A stretch of DNA of 64,000 bases from Rhodocyclales bacterium (GCA_016215645.1 JACRIX010000093.1:1-64000), one strand, 5' to 3'. Counted from the stretch's first letter, positions 12,051 to 20,467 are shown. Numbers and translations are program-made. The notes: generated by a model not told the origin, from the sequence alone.

Positions 12051-12551
12051 TCAGGTCCTCAGGGCGGGCAGCGCCTCGCCACGGGCGACGAAGCGCAGCG
12101 CGACACCGTTATTGCAGTAGCGCTTGCCGCTCGGTGGCGGACCGTCGTTGAATACGTGGCCCTGGTGTCCGCCGCAACGCGAGCAGTGGTACTCGGTGCG
12201 CGGATAGATCAGCTTGAAGTCGGTCGAGGTGCCCAGCGCGCCGGGCAGCGGTTGCCAGAAGCTGGGCCAACCGGTGCCGCTCTCGTATTTGTGGGCCGAG
12301 TCGAACAGCGGCAGGTTGCAGGCGGCGCAGGCGTAGGTGCCGGCGCGCTTTTCGTTGTTCAGCACGCTGCTGCCGGAACGCTCCGTGCCCTCCTCGAACA
12401 GCACCTGGTAGGCGTCGGCGGCGAGCAGCTTCTTCCATTCCTGTTTCGCCTTGTTCAGCGGAAAGGTTTCGGCAGCGCCTGCCTGACGTTGCGCCAGCAA
12501 CGGGGCGGCGATCAGGCCGGTGAGTCCAAAAAGCCAGTGGCGGCGGTTCAT
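12051..12551 (-). CDS. msrB: Peptide methionine-R-sulfoxide reductase MsrB, exported
   Basis: 166 residues from the ATG at 12551, chosen because AGGAGA lies 6 bases upstream; the open frame extends further but lacks a site. The N-terminus MNRRHWLFGLTGLIAAP carries twin arginines before a hydrophobic stretch, so it may be a Tat substrate. The MsrB domain shows two zinc pairs (CAAC and CSRC), GGHQGHVFNDG, and the catalytic cysteine in RYCNNGVALRF. With MsrA it repairs both methionine sulfoxide epimers outside the cytoplasm. A candidate ECF-type promoter lies 64-89 bases upstream. Confidence 0.95.
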   Translation of the reverse strand: MNRRHWLFGLTGLIAAPLLAQRQAGAAETFPLNKAKQEWKKLLAADAYQVLFEEGTERSGSSVLNNEKRAGTYACAACNLPLFDSAHKYESGTGWPSFWQPLPGALGTSTDFKLIYPRTEYHCSRCGGHQGHVFNDGPPPSGKRYCNNGVALRFVARGEALPALRT

Positions 12552-12614
12552 TGTTGTCTCCTGTGATGGGTGGGAACACCGCCCTCGGGGGTGGCGCTTG
12601 TTCCGCAGCGATTT

Positions 12615-12640
12615 GTCGGGGTGGGGCGGCAATCCTTACA
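12615..12640 (-). promoter_or_regulatory. Candidate ECF-sigma promoter for msrBA
   Basis: On the minus strand TGTAAGG (12640-12634) is followed after 15 bases by CGAC (12618-12615), a layout common for extracytoplasmic-function sigma promoters. It would give an msrB leader of roughly 55-60 bases. The adjacent divergent ECF sigma gene is the obvious candidate activator. This is pattern-based and unproven. Confidence 0.35.
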
Positions 12641-12714
12641 GGGAATCGGCGCAGTTTGCCCATCTTAGTCATCTTGGTTCAAAATGCGTTCCCTTCCCGT
12701 TGGCAACAGTATCG

Positions 12715-13293
12715 ATGAATCCGGATCGCCAAGCCGAGCTTGATGCCCTGCGTCCCGACCTGCTGCGCTTTGCGCGCTTGCAGCTGCGGGACGCCGGTGC
12801 GGCGGAGGATGCGGTGCAGGAAACCCTGCTTGCGGCGTTGACCGGCAGCAAGAATTTCGAGAGCCGTTCCTCTTACAAGACCTGGTTGATCTCCATCTTG
12901 CGCAACAAGATTGTCGACATCATTCGCATGCAGGGCCGCGAAGTGCCGGCCAGTTCCCTGGCGAAGGATGAGGAGGGCGACGATGCACTGGCCGATACCC
13001 TGTTCGAACCCGACGGACATTGGCGCCCGGAAGTACGCCCGGTCCGCTGGGCCGACCCCGAGGCTTCCTTCGAACAGCAGCAGTTCTGGCAGGTGTTCGA
13101 AGCCTGCCTCGACCACCTGCCGGCGAAAACGGCGCGCGTATTCATGATGCGCGAAATCCTCGGCCTCGACACCGGCGAAATCTGTAAGGAAACCGGCATC
13201 AGCACGTCCAACTGCTGGGTCGTCCTGCATCGCGCTCGCCTGGCCCTGCGCGCCTGCCTCGAACAGCGCTGGTTCGCCGGCGCATCGGCTTAG
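12715..13293 (+). CDS. ECF-type RNA polymerase sigma factor
   Basis: 192 residues from the ATG at 12715. Region 2 is RPDLLRFARLQLRDAGAAEDAVQETLLAAL with the SYKTWLISILRNKIVDIIR segment. Region 4 (ARVFMMREILGLDTGEICKETGISTSNCWVVLHRARLALR) is the -35 binding helix-turn-helix. A charged linker of about 50 residues joins them. It is followed 11 bases later by a zinc-type anti-sigma gene, as in classical ECF/ZAS pairs. The divergent msrBA operon suggests a role in oxidative damage, by analogy with other ECF systems. A longer open frame upstream exists but would cover the promoter region. Confidence 0.92.
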   Translation: MNPDRQAELDALRPDLLRFARLQLRDAGAAEDAVQETLLAALTGSKNFESRSSYKTWLISILRNKIVDIIRMQGREVPASSLAKDEEGDDALADTLFEPDGHWRPEVRPVRWADPEASFEQQQFWQVFEACLDHLPAKTARVFMMREILGLDTGEICKETGISTSNCWVVLHRARLALRACLEQRWFAGASA

Positions 13294-13304
13294 GAAAACA
13301 AACC

Positions 13305-13487
13305 GTGCTCAGCTGCAAGCAAGCCTCAGAGCTCATGTCTCAGGAACAGGACCGGCGCCTGAGCCTGACGGAGCGTCTTGGCCTGCGCCTGCATGTGCTG
13401 ATCTGCGACGCCTGCTCCAACTACCGGCGCCAGATGGGCATCCTGCGCCAGGCCTGCCGGCGCTTCGGCAGCGGCGGCACACCGTGA
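13305..13487 (+). CDS. Zinc-finger (HC2/ZAS) anti-sigma factor
   Basis: A 60-residue protein with a GTG start, 11 bases after the sigma gene. It has the HxxxCxxC anti-sigma signature (HVLICDAC) and an upstream cysteine in LSCKQASELMS, giving the zinc-binding set of the zf-HC2/ZAS family. Zinc loss on oxidation typically releases the sigma factor. There is no membrane segment, so it acts as a soluble cytoplasmic sensor. Its stop overlaps the start of the next gene. Confidence 0.85.
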   Translation: MLSCKQASELMSQEQDRRLSLTERLGLRLHVLICDACSNYRRQMGILRQACRRFGSGGTP

Positions 13488-13693
13488 GCGCGGCTGCCAA
13501 CAGCACCTGCCCGCGCTGTGCGGCGGCCTTTCGCTGCGGCATGGTCGGCGGCGATACGCCGTGCTGGTGCGCCAGCCTGCCGCCGGTGACGCCGTTGCCG
13601 GTGCCGCCGGCCGGAACCGGGACCTCCTGTTTTTGTCCCGCCTGCCTTGCCGCCATCAAGGCGGAGCGCGCCGGCAAGACCCCGCCACGATGA
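13484..13693 (+). CDS. Cysteine-rich CWC family protein
   Basis: 69 residues from a GTG that overlaps the anti-sigma stop (GTGA). The protein has the arrangement of the cysteine-rich CWC family: CPRC near the start, FRCGM, CWC near residue 27, then a proline-rich linker and CFCPACL. It is probably a small zinc or metal protein of unknown function. Its TGA overlaps the ATG of the downstream diguanylate cyclase (ATGA), so sigma, anti-sigma, CWC and cyclase appear to be one translationally coupled unit. Confidence 0.75.
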   Translation: MSAAANSTCPRCAAAFRCGMVGGDTPCWCASLPPVTPLPVPPAGTGTSCFCPACLAAIKAERAGKTPPR

Positions 13694-15546
13694 GACTGCT
13701 CGACAAGATCCTGCTGGTCTCGGCAATCATCCTTGCTGCACTGGTCACGGTGCTTACCGTGCTCTCAGCCCTCGCCCTGCGCCAGTTCTCACTCTATACC
13801 GCCGAGCGCCACGCACGTTCCGTGGCCGAAACCGTCAAGGTCGGTCTTACCGAAAGCATGATCAATGGCACGATCAAGAAGCGCCAGCAGTTCCTGGTAC
13901 GCATGTCCGGCATTCCCGGCGTCAATGAGGTGCGGGTGGCGCGCGGCCCGGCCGTGATCAGCCAGTTCGGGCCCGGCCTGGCCAGCGAGGACGCGGTGCA
14001 TCACGATGTCAGGGAGGTTTTGGCCACCGGGCATGAGGTCTTCGAGGTGGTCGAGACCAATGGCGAATTGATCTTTCATGCGGTGATTCCCTACATCGCC
14101 TCCGATCAGGGGGTGCCGAATTGCCTGCAATGTCATCTGGTCAAGGCGGGCACGGTGCTGGGCACGGTGACCGTGGATATTCCCTTCACCGAAGTCCGGA
14201 ACCAGGGCATCGTGGCGGTCGCCCTGGTCAGCCTTGCCGTGCTGGTGGCCGCGCTGGTTGCCCTGGCGCTGCTGCGACGAATGATGCGGCCCTTGTCGGA
14301 AACGGCCCAGGCAGTACAGGAAGTCACCTCGCAGGCCGTCGAAGGAAACTTCGCCGGGCGCGTGCTGCGGCGCAGTTCGGACGAGGTCGGCGACATCGCC
14401 GTCAATATCAACCACCTCATGGAATTCCTCCAGCGCGAGGTGAGCACCATCCGCAATCGCGTCGGCGAACTGATGGGCTTCCAGATCAAGGAAAACGGCA
14501 ACCAGCTGGTCAATACGACGGAACTGGTCGAAAGCCTGGTCGAAGCCTCCCAGTTCAAGCAGGCCATCGAGGAAGACCAGACCAAGGCCGAGATCTACCG
14601 GCGCCTGGCCGACATGCTGCAAAAAAAATATGCCGTCACGCGCTTCTCGATCTATGAAGTGGCGTCGAGCAAGAACCGCATGACGGCGATGTCGATCGAC
14701 GGCGATGCCAACGCCACCTGCCGCTACTGCGATCCGCAGGTGATGGTGGACGCCAATTTTTGTCGCGCCCGCCGCACCGGACACGAGGTCAATGCGTTTA
14801 CCTTTCCCGGCCTGTGCACCATGTTCCGGCCCGGGGCCGAGGGAGATACGCATGTTTGCCTGCCGATCAACCAGTCGGGTTCGGCCGGCGCCATCGTCCA
14901 GATCCTGGCGGCTCGCGAGGATGGCGACCTTGCCAGCCTGCTGGTGCCTTTCGTCAGCGTTTATCTGCGCGAGGCCGGTCCGGTGCTGGAGGCCAAGCGC
15001 CTCATGGAACACCTGCGCGAGAACTCCCTGCGTGATCCGATGACCGGGCTCTACAACCGCCGCTTCCTCGAGGACTACGTCGGTGCCCTGGTCAGCAGCA
15101 GCCAGCGGCGCAAGTCCGCCTTTGCGGTGCTGATGCTCGACCTGGATTTCTTCAAGCAGGTCAACGACACGCACGGCCATGAAGCCGGCGACAAGGTGAT
15201 CAAGACGCTCGCCGACATCCTGATGCGCAGCGTGCGCAGTTCCGACATCGCTGTGCGCTACGGCGGCGAGGAGTTTCTGTTGGTGCTCACCGACACCGGC
15301 ATCGAACCGGCGCTGAAAGTGGCGGAGAAAATTCGCGCCGAGGTCGAGGCGACCAAGGTTCCCTTGCCCAGCGGCATCCTGCAGAAGACGATCTCCATCG
15401 GCGTCGCCGAATTCCCCACCGATGCCGATACTTTCTGGCAGGTGGTCAAGTACGCCGACGTCGCGCTGTACAAGGCCAAGGCGGGCGGGCGCAACCGCGT
15501 GGCGCGCTTCCTGCCCGAAATGTGGGATGCTTCAGGAAGCTACTGA
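13690..15546 (+). CDS. Diguanylate cyclase with periplasmic c-type haem sensor
   Basis: 618 residues from the ATG at 13690 (ATGA overlap). TM helix about 8-30; a periplasmic domain with a haem c motif CLQCH at 145-149, close to DUF3365-type sensors; second TM helix about 177-200; HAMP; coiled coil; a GAF-like middle region holding a cysteine cluster (TCRYCDPQ, FCRARRTG, LCTMF); then a GGDEF domain with active-site variant GGEEF near residue 524. GGEEF is catalytically competent. There is no EAL domain. The protein probably makes cyclic-di-GMP in response to redox or a haem ligand. Linkage to an ECF/anti-sigma pair is unusual. Confidence 0.92.
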   Translation: MRLLDKILLVSAIILAALVTVLTVLSALALRQFSLYTAERHARSVAETVKVGLTESMINGTIKKRQQFLVRMSGIPGVNEVRVARGPAVISQFGPGLASEDAVHHDVREVLATGHEVFEVVETNGELIFHAVIPYIASDQGVPNCLQCHLVKAGTVLGTVTVDIPFTEVRNQGIVAVALVSLAVLVAALVALALLRRMMRPLSETAQAVQEVTSQAVEGNFAGRVLRRSSDEVGDIAVNINHLMEFLQREVSTIRNRVGELMGFQIKENGNQLVNTTELVESLVEASQFKQAIEEDQTKAEIYRRLADMLQKKYAVTRFSIYEVASSKNRMTAMSIDGDANATCRYCDPQVMVDANFCRARRTGHEVNAFTFPGLCTMFRPGAEGDTHVCLPINQSGSAGAIVQILAAREDGDLASLLVPFVSVYLREAGPVLEAKRLMEHLRENSLRDPMTGLYNRRFLEDYVGALVSSSQRRKSAFAVLMLDLDFFKQVNDTHGHEAGDKVIKTLADILMRSVRSSDIAVRYGGEEFLLVLTDTGIEPALKVAEKIRAEVEATKVPLPSGILQKTISIGVAEFPTDADTFWQVVKYADVALYKAKAGGRNRVARFLPEMWDASGSY

Positions 15547-15625
15547 GCAGTCGGCCGGCGTTGCCAGGCCGGTTCATTCCGGGATACATTGAGCGGCATC
15601 CGGCAGCACCGTCAGGAGGCGAACC

Positions 15626-16384
15626 ATGAGTGCCAGCAACCCCAGCAACCACCGCGACGATGACGCCCTGCTAAACCTGCGCGTCGAACTGCGCCGCCAG
15701 CTTGCCCTGCAGCAGAAAAGCTCGCTCTACACGGTACTCGGCCTGGCGGCCGATTGCACCGATGCGGCAATCGGCGAGGCGGTCGCGCGGATCACCGCCG
15801 GCGGCGTAGCAGCGGACGCCGAGATGCGCTATGCCCTTGAAATCCTCGGACGTCCCGAATCGCGCGAGGCCTTCGATCGCCAGTTGATGGACCAGTTGCG
15901 CAAGCCGAAGCCGGTGCCGATCGTGATCCAGCCGGCGATGGCGCAGGATGGTCGCTCGCCGTGGCTGGTGCCGGTCACGCTGGGTATTTTCGGCGTGTTG
16001 CTGCTGGGGATGGGCTGGCTTGGCCTGAACTATATGAAGGAAAACGCCGATCGGGAGATGAAGCTGCTCGAAGCCCAGGCGCGCGCCGAAGAGTCCCGGC
16101 GCCGCGCCGAGGCGATTCCGAAGACATCGGAGCTGATGCGACAGGCAGTCGAAGCGTCTGCTGCCACCCAGCAGCGCGAACTCGATGCGCAGGACAAGGC
16201 CGGAGAGGAAGCGAGGTTGCGCGAAGAACGCTTCCGCGATGAACGCGAAAAGGTCTACCAGCAGCAGTTGGCGCGCGAAGAGAAATTGCGCCAGGAAGCC
16301 GAGAAGTCCGCCACCAACCAGGCGACGCGCGACGTGCTCAATTCCATGAGCAACCAGGCCGCGCGCAGCGCCCGCGAGCGCTGA
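15626..16384 (+). CDS. Membrane protein with degenerate J-like domain and coiled-coil tail
   Basis: 252 residues with ATG preceded by CAGGAGG. Residues about 33-90 (SLYTVLGLAADCTDAAIGEAV ... ALEILGRPESREAFDRQL) look like a J domain in layout, including the closing helix, but the HPD motif needed to stimulate Hsp70 is absent. One TM helix follows (about 112-134). The last 110 residues are highly charged and predicted coiled coil rich in E, A and R. The function is unknown; a scaffold or adaptor role is only a guess. It abuts the convergent haloacid dehalogenase gene. Confidence 0.7.
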   Translation: MSASNPSNHRDDDALLNLRVELRRQLALQQKSSLYTVLGLAADCTDAAIGEAVARITAGGVAADAEMRYALEILGRPESREAFDRQLMDQLRKPKPVPIVIQPAMAQDGRSPWLVPVTLGIFGVLLLGMGWLGLNYMKENADREMKLLEAQARAEESRRRAEAIPKTSELMRQAVEASAATQQRELDAQDKAGEEARLREERFRDEREKVYQQQLAREEKLRQEAEKSATNQATRDVLNSMSNQAARSARER

Positions 16385-17068
16385 TCAGCCGGCGAGCAAT
16401 CCCGGCAGCGCGGCGAGGTCGCTGATCTCGCCATCCGGCGTCGACGGAATCCGCTCCGGCGGCTGGCCGTAACGGTTGCACCAGAACACGCGAAAGCCGA
16501 AGGCCTTGGCGGAGCAGGCATCCCAGCCGTTCGACGACAGAAAGCAGATGCCTTGCGGCACCAGACCCAGGCGCTGTGCGGCGAGGCCGTAGACCGCAGG
16601 ATGAGGCTTGAAGACGCCAACCTCCTCGACCGAAAGCACGGCATCGAAAACGCCTTCAAGCCCCGCGTTGCTTACCACCGCGGAAAGCATTGCCGGACTG
16701 CCGTTGGACAGGATCGCCAGCTTGATGCCGCGCTGTTTCAGCACGTTCAGCATCGCCGGTACTTCGGGGAAGCAGCCAAGCCGCAGGTAAAGCTGCATCA
16801 GCCGTTCGCGCAGGCCCGGGCGTTCAATCCCGAGTTGCGCCAGGGCGAAGTCCAGCGCATCGCCGGTGACTTGCCAGAATTCGGCATGATGCCCGGCCAG
16901 GCCGCGCAGCCAGGTGTATTGCAACTGCTTCAGGCGCCACAGGTCGGAGAGCCTCTGCCAGTCGTCACCAAGCTCGTCGCGCGCGCCGGCCGCCGCCGTA
17001 TTGAAGTCGAACAGGGTGCCATAGGCGTCGAAGACGCAGGCCTCGATATCGCGCAGGGGCTCTGTCAT
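16385..17068 (-). CDS. Haloacid dehalogenase, type II (HAD family)
   Basis: 227 residues. The HAD nucleophile motif is CVFDAYGTLFD (first Asp near residue 13). Motif II is LAILSNGSPAML, the lysine region is VFKPHPAVYGLAAQRLG, and motif IV is CFLSSNGWDACSAKAFGF. This pattern is specific to L-2-haloacid dehalogenases, which hydrolyse 2-haloalkanoates to hydroxy acids, although many such genes act on other substrates. It begins 9 bases after arsS on the same strand. Confidence 0.88.
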   Translation of the reverse strand: MTEPLRDIEACVFDAYGTLFDFNTAAAGARDELGDDWQRLSDLWRLKQLQYTWLRGLAGHHAEFWQVTGDALDFALAQLGIERPGLRERLMQLYLRLGCFPEVPAMLNVLKQRGIKLAILSNGSPAMLSAVVSNAGLEGVFDAVLSVEEVGVFKPHPAVYGLAAQRLGLVPQGICFLSSNGWDACSAKAFGFRVFWCNRYGQPPERIPSTPDGEISDLAALPGLLAG

Positions 17069-17077
17069 GGGGTTTCC

Positions 17078-18076
17078 TCAGTTGCCGCAGCTCGGGGCCG
17101 CGGCGGTATCGTGGCCCAGCGCGCCACCGCAGCTCGAACCCTGGCCGGCGGTGCAGCCGTAGCAATGCTCGGCGACCTGGATCAGGGTCTCGTCGATGGC
17201 CATCGCCGTGGCCCGGGTGATGTGCAGGCGGCCACCGGCGCCGTCGCCCATCGCCAGCCCGAGCTGCTGGTTGAAATCGCAATCGTAGAGATAGCCCTGC
17301 CAGTCGATGCTGACCAGGCTGCGGCACATCACGCCGTCGAGATTGCTGTCGCGGTGGGCCTGACGCAGGGTGGTCAGGTAGGCGTTGAACTGGCCCTTGG
17401 AGATCAGCATGCTGCCAAAGCGCTGGATCGGCATGTTGGCCAGGGTGAAGAGTTCATTGAAGGCCACGCCATAGCGCTCGCCGAGGTGGCGTTTGTAGTC
17501 TTCCTGCAGCTTCGCCTGCGGTGGCGGCAGGCTGGGGCCCTGCGGGTTGTACACCAGGTTCAGCAGCAGGCCGCTATCCTCGCGGCCATAGCCAAGCGCG
17601 TTCAGCCTTTGCAGGGCGCGCAGGCTGGCCTCGAACACGCCGGCACCGCGCTGGCGGTCGACGTTCTCTTCGAGGTAGCAGGGTAGCGAGGCGACGATGT
17701 CGACGCGATGCGCCGCAAGGAAGTCGGCCAGGTCCTCGTGTCCGGGTTCTTCGAGGATGGTGAGGTTGCAGCGGTCGATCACGCGCAGGCCGCGCGCGCG
17801 CGCCGCAATCACCAGGCGGCGGAACTGCGGATTCAGCTCCGGCGCGCCGCCGGTCAGGTCGATGCTGCGCACGCCCGGATTGGCGGCGAGGAATTCGATC
17901 ACCGCATCGACCGTTTCGGCGGTCATCTCCTCGGTGCGCTTGGGCCCGGCATTGACGTGGCAGTGCAGGCAGCTCTGGTTGCAGCGGTAGCCGAGGTTGA
18001 GTTGCAGGGTGTCGAGCGTGCGCCGCTTCAGCACGGGGAAATCGGTCCGACTCAGCAGGGGCAGGGTGGCGTGCAT
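17078..18076 (-). CDS. arsS: Arsenosugar biosynthesis radical SAM protein ArsS-like
   Basis: 332 residues. The radical SAM cluster motif CNQSCLHC lies near residue 33, followed by LTGGAPELN. The C-terminal half carries the ArsS-specific features: FGSMLISKGQFNAYLTTL, CDFNQQLGL, and a closing cysteine-rich tail (CYGCTAGQGSSCGG, then SCGN). ArsS is proposed to form the deoxyadenosyl-arsenic bond in arsenosugar precursors. Some homologues are selenoproteins; here the tail uses cysteines. A TIGR04283 glycosyltransferase sits 5.7 kb away, but no arsM methyltransferase is in the window. Confidence 0.87.
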   Translation of the reverse strand: MHATLPLLSRTDFPVLKRRTLDTLQLNLGYRCNQSCLHCHVNAGPKRTEEMTAETVDAVIEFLAANPGVRSIDLTGGAPELNPQFRRLVIAARARGLRVIDRCNLTILEEPGHEDLADFLAAHRVDIVASLPCYLEENVDRQRGAGVFEASLRALQRLNALGYGREDSGLLLNLVYNPQGPSLPPPQAKLQEDYKRHLGERYGVAFNELFTLANMPIQRFGSMLISKGQFNAYLTTLRQAHRDSNLDGVMCRSLVSIDWQGYLYDCDFNQQLGLAMGDGAGGRLHITRATAMAIDETLIQVAEHCYGCTAGQGSSCGGALGHDTAAAPSCGN

Positions 18077-18246
18077 GGGGTTCTCCGGTGGGCATTATGG
18101 CGTAGTCGCTCTGGCCTGCGAATACTTACGGCGGGGGCGAAATTGTTTTGCCGGACGTCTGTCGTGGATGCCCGCAATTGCCGTTTCGGCGGCGGCGCCC
18201 TAGGATGCTCCTTGCGATTCCCGGCGGTCGGGACGAGGAGAGACGC

Positions 18247-19026
18247 TTGAACTACATCGAAATGACGCAGGATGGACATATCGGCACCATCACGCTGGAC
18301 AACCCGAAGAAACTCAACGCCCTGAGCCACGACCTGGTCAACCAACTGATCGCCGCCTTGCAGGCGCTGGAACAGGCGGCGGCGCGGGTGGTGATCCTGC
18401 GCGCGCGGCCCGGGGTCAAGGTCTGGTCGGCCGGCCACGACGTCGGCGAGCTGCCCGAAGGCGGCCGCGATCCACTGGGTTGGGACGATCCCTTGCGCCA
18501 CCTGGTGCGCACCATCGAGACCTGTCGCATGCCGGTGATTGCCATGATCGAAGGCGGGGTCTGGGGCGGCGCCGTGGAAGCCGTGCTCGCCTGCGACATT
18601 GTCATCGCCGCCCCGGGTGCCACCTTCGCCGTGACGCCGGCGCGCCTCGGCGTGCCCTACAACGTCAGCGGCATGATGACCTTCATGAGCGCCGCCAGCC
18701 TGCGTGTGGTGAAGGAACTGGCCTTTACCGCGACGCCGATCTCCGCCGCGCGCGCCGAACGCATCGGCATGATCAACCACGTCGTCGCCGACGCCGAACT
18801 GGAAGCCTTCAGCCGCGAGATGGCGACCACCATCGCCAACAACGCGCCGCTGTCGATTGCCGTGATGAAGGAACAACTGCGCGTATTGGCCGGCGCCAAG
18901 CCGGTGAGCCCGCGCGGCTTCGAGAAGGTGCAGGGCCTGCGCCGCATCGTCTACGACAGCCACGATTACCACGAGGGCATCCGCGCCTTCAAGGAAAAGC
19001 GCAAGCCGGTGTATCTCGGACGCTAA
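18247..19026 (+). CDS. scpB: Methylmalonyl-CoA decarboxylase (crotonase family)
   Basis: 259 residues from a TTG preceded by AGGAGA at 6 bases; an earlier in-frame ATG lacks a site and adds non-conserved residues. The crotonase fold is closely similar throughout to E. coli ScpB/YgfG: KKLNALSHDL, WSAGHDVGELPEGGRDPL, GGVWGGAVEAVLACD, GVPYNVSG and a C-terminal FKEKRKPVYLG. That enzyme decarboxylates methylmalonyl-CoA to propionyl-CoA. The assignment is from remembered family sequence. It is divergent from arsS and stands alone. Confidence 0.85.
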   Translation: MNYIEMTQDGHIGTITLDNPKKLNALSHDLVNQLIAALQALEQAAARVVILRARPGVKVWSAGHDVGELPEGGRDPLGWDDPLRHLVRTIETCRMPVIAMIEGGVWGGAVEAVLACDIVIAAPGATFAVTPARLGVPYNVSGMMTFMSAASLRVVKELAFTATPISAARAERIGMINHVVADAELEAFSREMATTIANNAPLSIAVMKEQLRVLAGAKPVSPRGFEKVQGLRRIVYDSHDYHEGIRAFKEKRKPVYLGR

Positions 19027-19121
19027 TTGCGGCACGGCGCCCCGGGAGAATCGCTTGAAGTGCCGGCGCCCCGCGCTATATAGTGGTACCGTGAAGCCGA
19101 TGCCGAATTGACGGAGCGCCG

Positions 19122-19751
19122 ATGGACCTGACGCACATGCCGCTGGACCTTGCCGGACTGCTGGCGCTTGCCGCCGGCCTGGGCTGGGCCGCCGGATTGC
19201 GCCTGTATACCGTCGTCTTCGTCGTCGGGTTGGTCGGCTACCTGGGCATTGCGGAATTGCCGCCCGGCCTGCGCATCCTGCAGCACCCGCTGGTCTTCGG
19301 CGCCGCCGGCCTGATGCTGTTCGTCGAATTCTTCGCCGACAAGATCCCCTTGCTCGACAGCGCCTGGGACACCGTGCATACCTTCATTCGCATTCCGGCC
19401 GGCGCGGCGCTGGCGGCCATGGTGTTCGGCGGCCAGGGTCTCGAATGGCAGACGGCAATGGCCGTGCTCGGTGGCACGCTGGCGGCGGGCACGCACTTCA
19501 CCAAGGCCAGCACGCGCGCCATGATCAACACCTCGCCCGAGCCCTTCAGCAACATCGCCGCCTCCACCGGCGAGGACGTGGTGGTGCTGACCGGCCTGTG
19601 GCTGATGTTTGCCCATCCCTGGATCATGCTCGGCCTGCTGGTGCTGCTGGTGGCGCTGATGCTCTGGCTGTTGCCCAGGCTCTGGCGCGGCATCGCGGCA
19701 CTGATCAGCAGCTTCTCGCTGCCGCGACCTACCGCGGGCGGGCATTCCTGA
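19122..19751 (+). CDS. DUF4126 family membrane protein
   Basis: 209 residues with four or five hydrophobic helices. It matches the DUF4126 family, including GWAAGLRLYTVVFVVGLVGYLG, the FFADKIPLLDSAWDTVHTFIR segment and SPEPFSNIAASTGEDVVV. The function is unknown; it is an inner-membrane protein. ATG preceded by GACGGAGCG. It is followed by a hairpin at 19841-19859, before the convergent cytochrome operon end. Confidence 0.85.
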   Translation: MDLTHMPLDLAGLLALAAGLGWAAGLRLYTVVFVVGLVGYLGIAELPPGLRILQHPLVFGAAGLMLFVEFFADKIPLLDSAWDTVHTFIRIPAGAALAAMVFGGQGLEWQTAMAVLGGTLAAGTHFTKASTRAMINTSPEPFSNIAASTGEDVVVLTGLWLMFAHPWIMLGLLVLLVALMLWLLPRLWRGIAALISSFSLPRPTAGGHS

Positions 19752-19840
19752 GCCTGCGCGCTTGCAGAATCGCCGTTACCTGCCCGCGAAGCGGCGTTCC
19801 AGGTACGCAAGGCGACCAGGGCCGTCCGCAAGGGATACCC

Positions 19841-19859
19841 TCTCCGGCTTTGCCGGAGA
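19841..19859. terminator. Hairpin between convergent genes
   Basis: TCTCCGGC, loop TTT, GCCGGAGA: a perfect 8-bp stem between the DUF4126 gene and the end of the cytochrome operon. There is no clear T run, so it may be a Rho-assisted or bidirectional stop, or simply an mRNA-stabilising hairpin. Confidence 0.5.
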
Positions 19860-19867
19860 CATAACTC

Positions 19868-20467
19868 TCATTTCCCTGTCGTCGCCGCCACGGCCCGGTT
19901 GCGCCGCGCCTCGCCTAGCGTGCCCTTGATGCGCAACAGGCTGCCGTCGAGCGCCGCCTGTCCCAGCCACCACTGATAGTCGGGCGACTGGTGGGCGAGT
20001 CCCAAACGCAATTCGCGCAGGTTCTTGTCCCGCAGCGTCGCAAACAGCGACTCGATGCGCGCTAGTTCCTCGCCCGCGGTTTCCCGGCGCGCGGTCGCCA
20101 CCAGCGCCTCGGCTTCGCGCTGCTTCATTTCGCCGATCGCCAGTCCGCGCTGCGCGGCGGCGTTCTGTTCCGTGGTGTAGCGCGGCGAATGGCAGGCGCG
20201 GCAACTCTCGGTCGCCGCCTCGCGCGCCTGCGCGCGGCTGCGTTTGCCGGCGTAGTGCGTCGCCGTCGGCGCCTGCGCCTCGACGCTATGGCAGCCGGTG
20301 CAGTCCGGTGCGCGCCGGCGTTCGCGCCCGGCCTCGATCCGGGCAATGACGCCGTGCTTGGACAGCGCCCAACTGCGCTCGGCGGCGCCGGCGTGGCATT
20401 CCACGCAGGTCTTGCCGGCGGCCGGGAGCGCAACCAACCACAACAGGAACAGGCACACGACGCGCAT
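19868..20467 (-). CDS. Periplasmic trihaem cytochrome c
   Basis: 199 residues. The ATG overlaps the stop of the octahaem gene (TGATG). A short signal peptide (VVCLFLLWLVALPAAG) is followed by three haem c motifs: CVECH near residue 20, CTGCH near 55 and CRACH near 92. The C-terminal half is helical and ends near HQSPDYQWWLGQAAL, which resembles C-terminal parts of multihaem nitrogen-cycle cytochromes. As the last gene of the operon it probably accepts electrons from, or docks onto, the octahaem protein. The exact family is not recognised. Confidence 0.82.
   Translation of the reverse strand: MRVVCLFLLWLVALPAAGKTCVECHAGAAERSWALSKHGVIARIEAGRERRRAPDCTGCHSVEAQAPTATHYAGKRSRAQAREAATESCRACHSPRYTTEQNAAAQRGLAIGEMKQREAEALVATARRETAGEELARIESLFATLRDKNLRELRLGLAHQSPDYQWWLGQAALDGSLLRIKGTLGEARRNRAVAATTGK

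Noticed and set aside
17078-18076. ArsS as a selenoprotein
   Set aside because: The C-terminal motif is encoded by cysteine codons and the frame ends at an ordinary stop.
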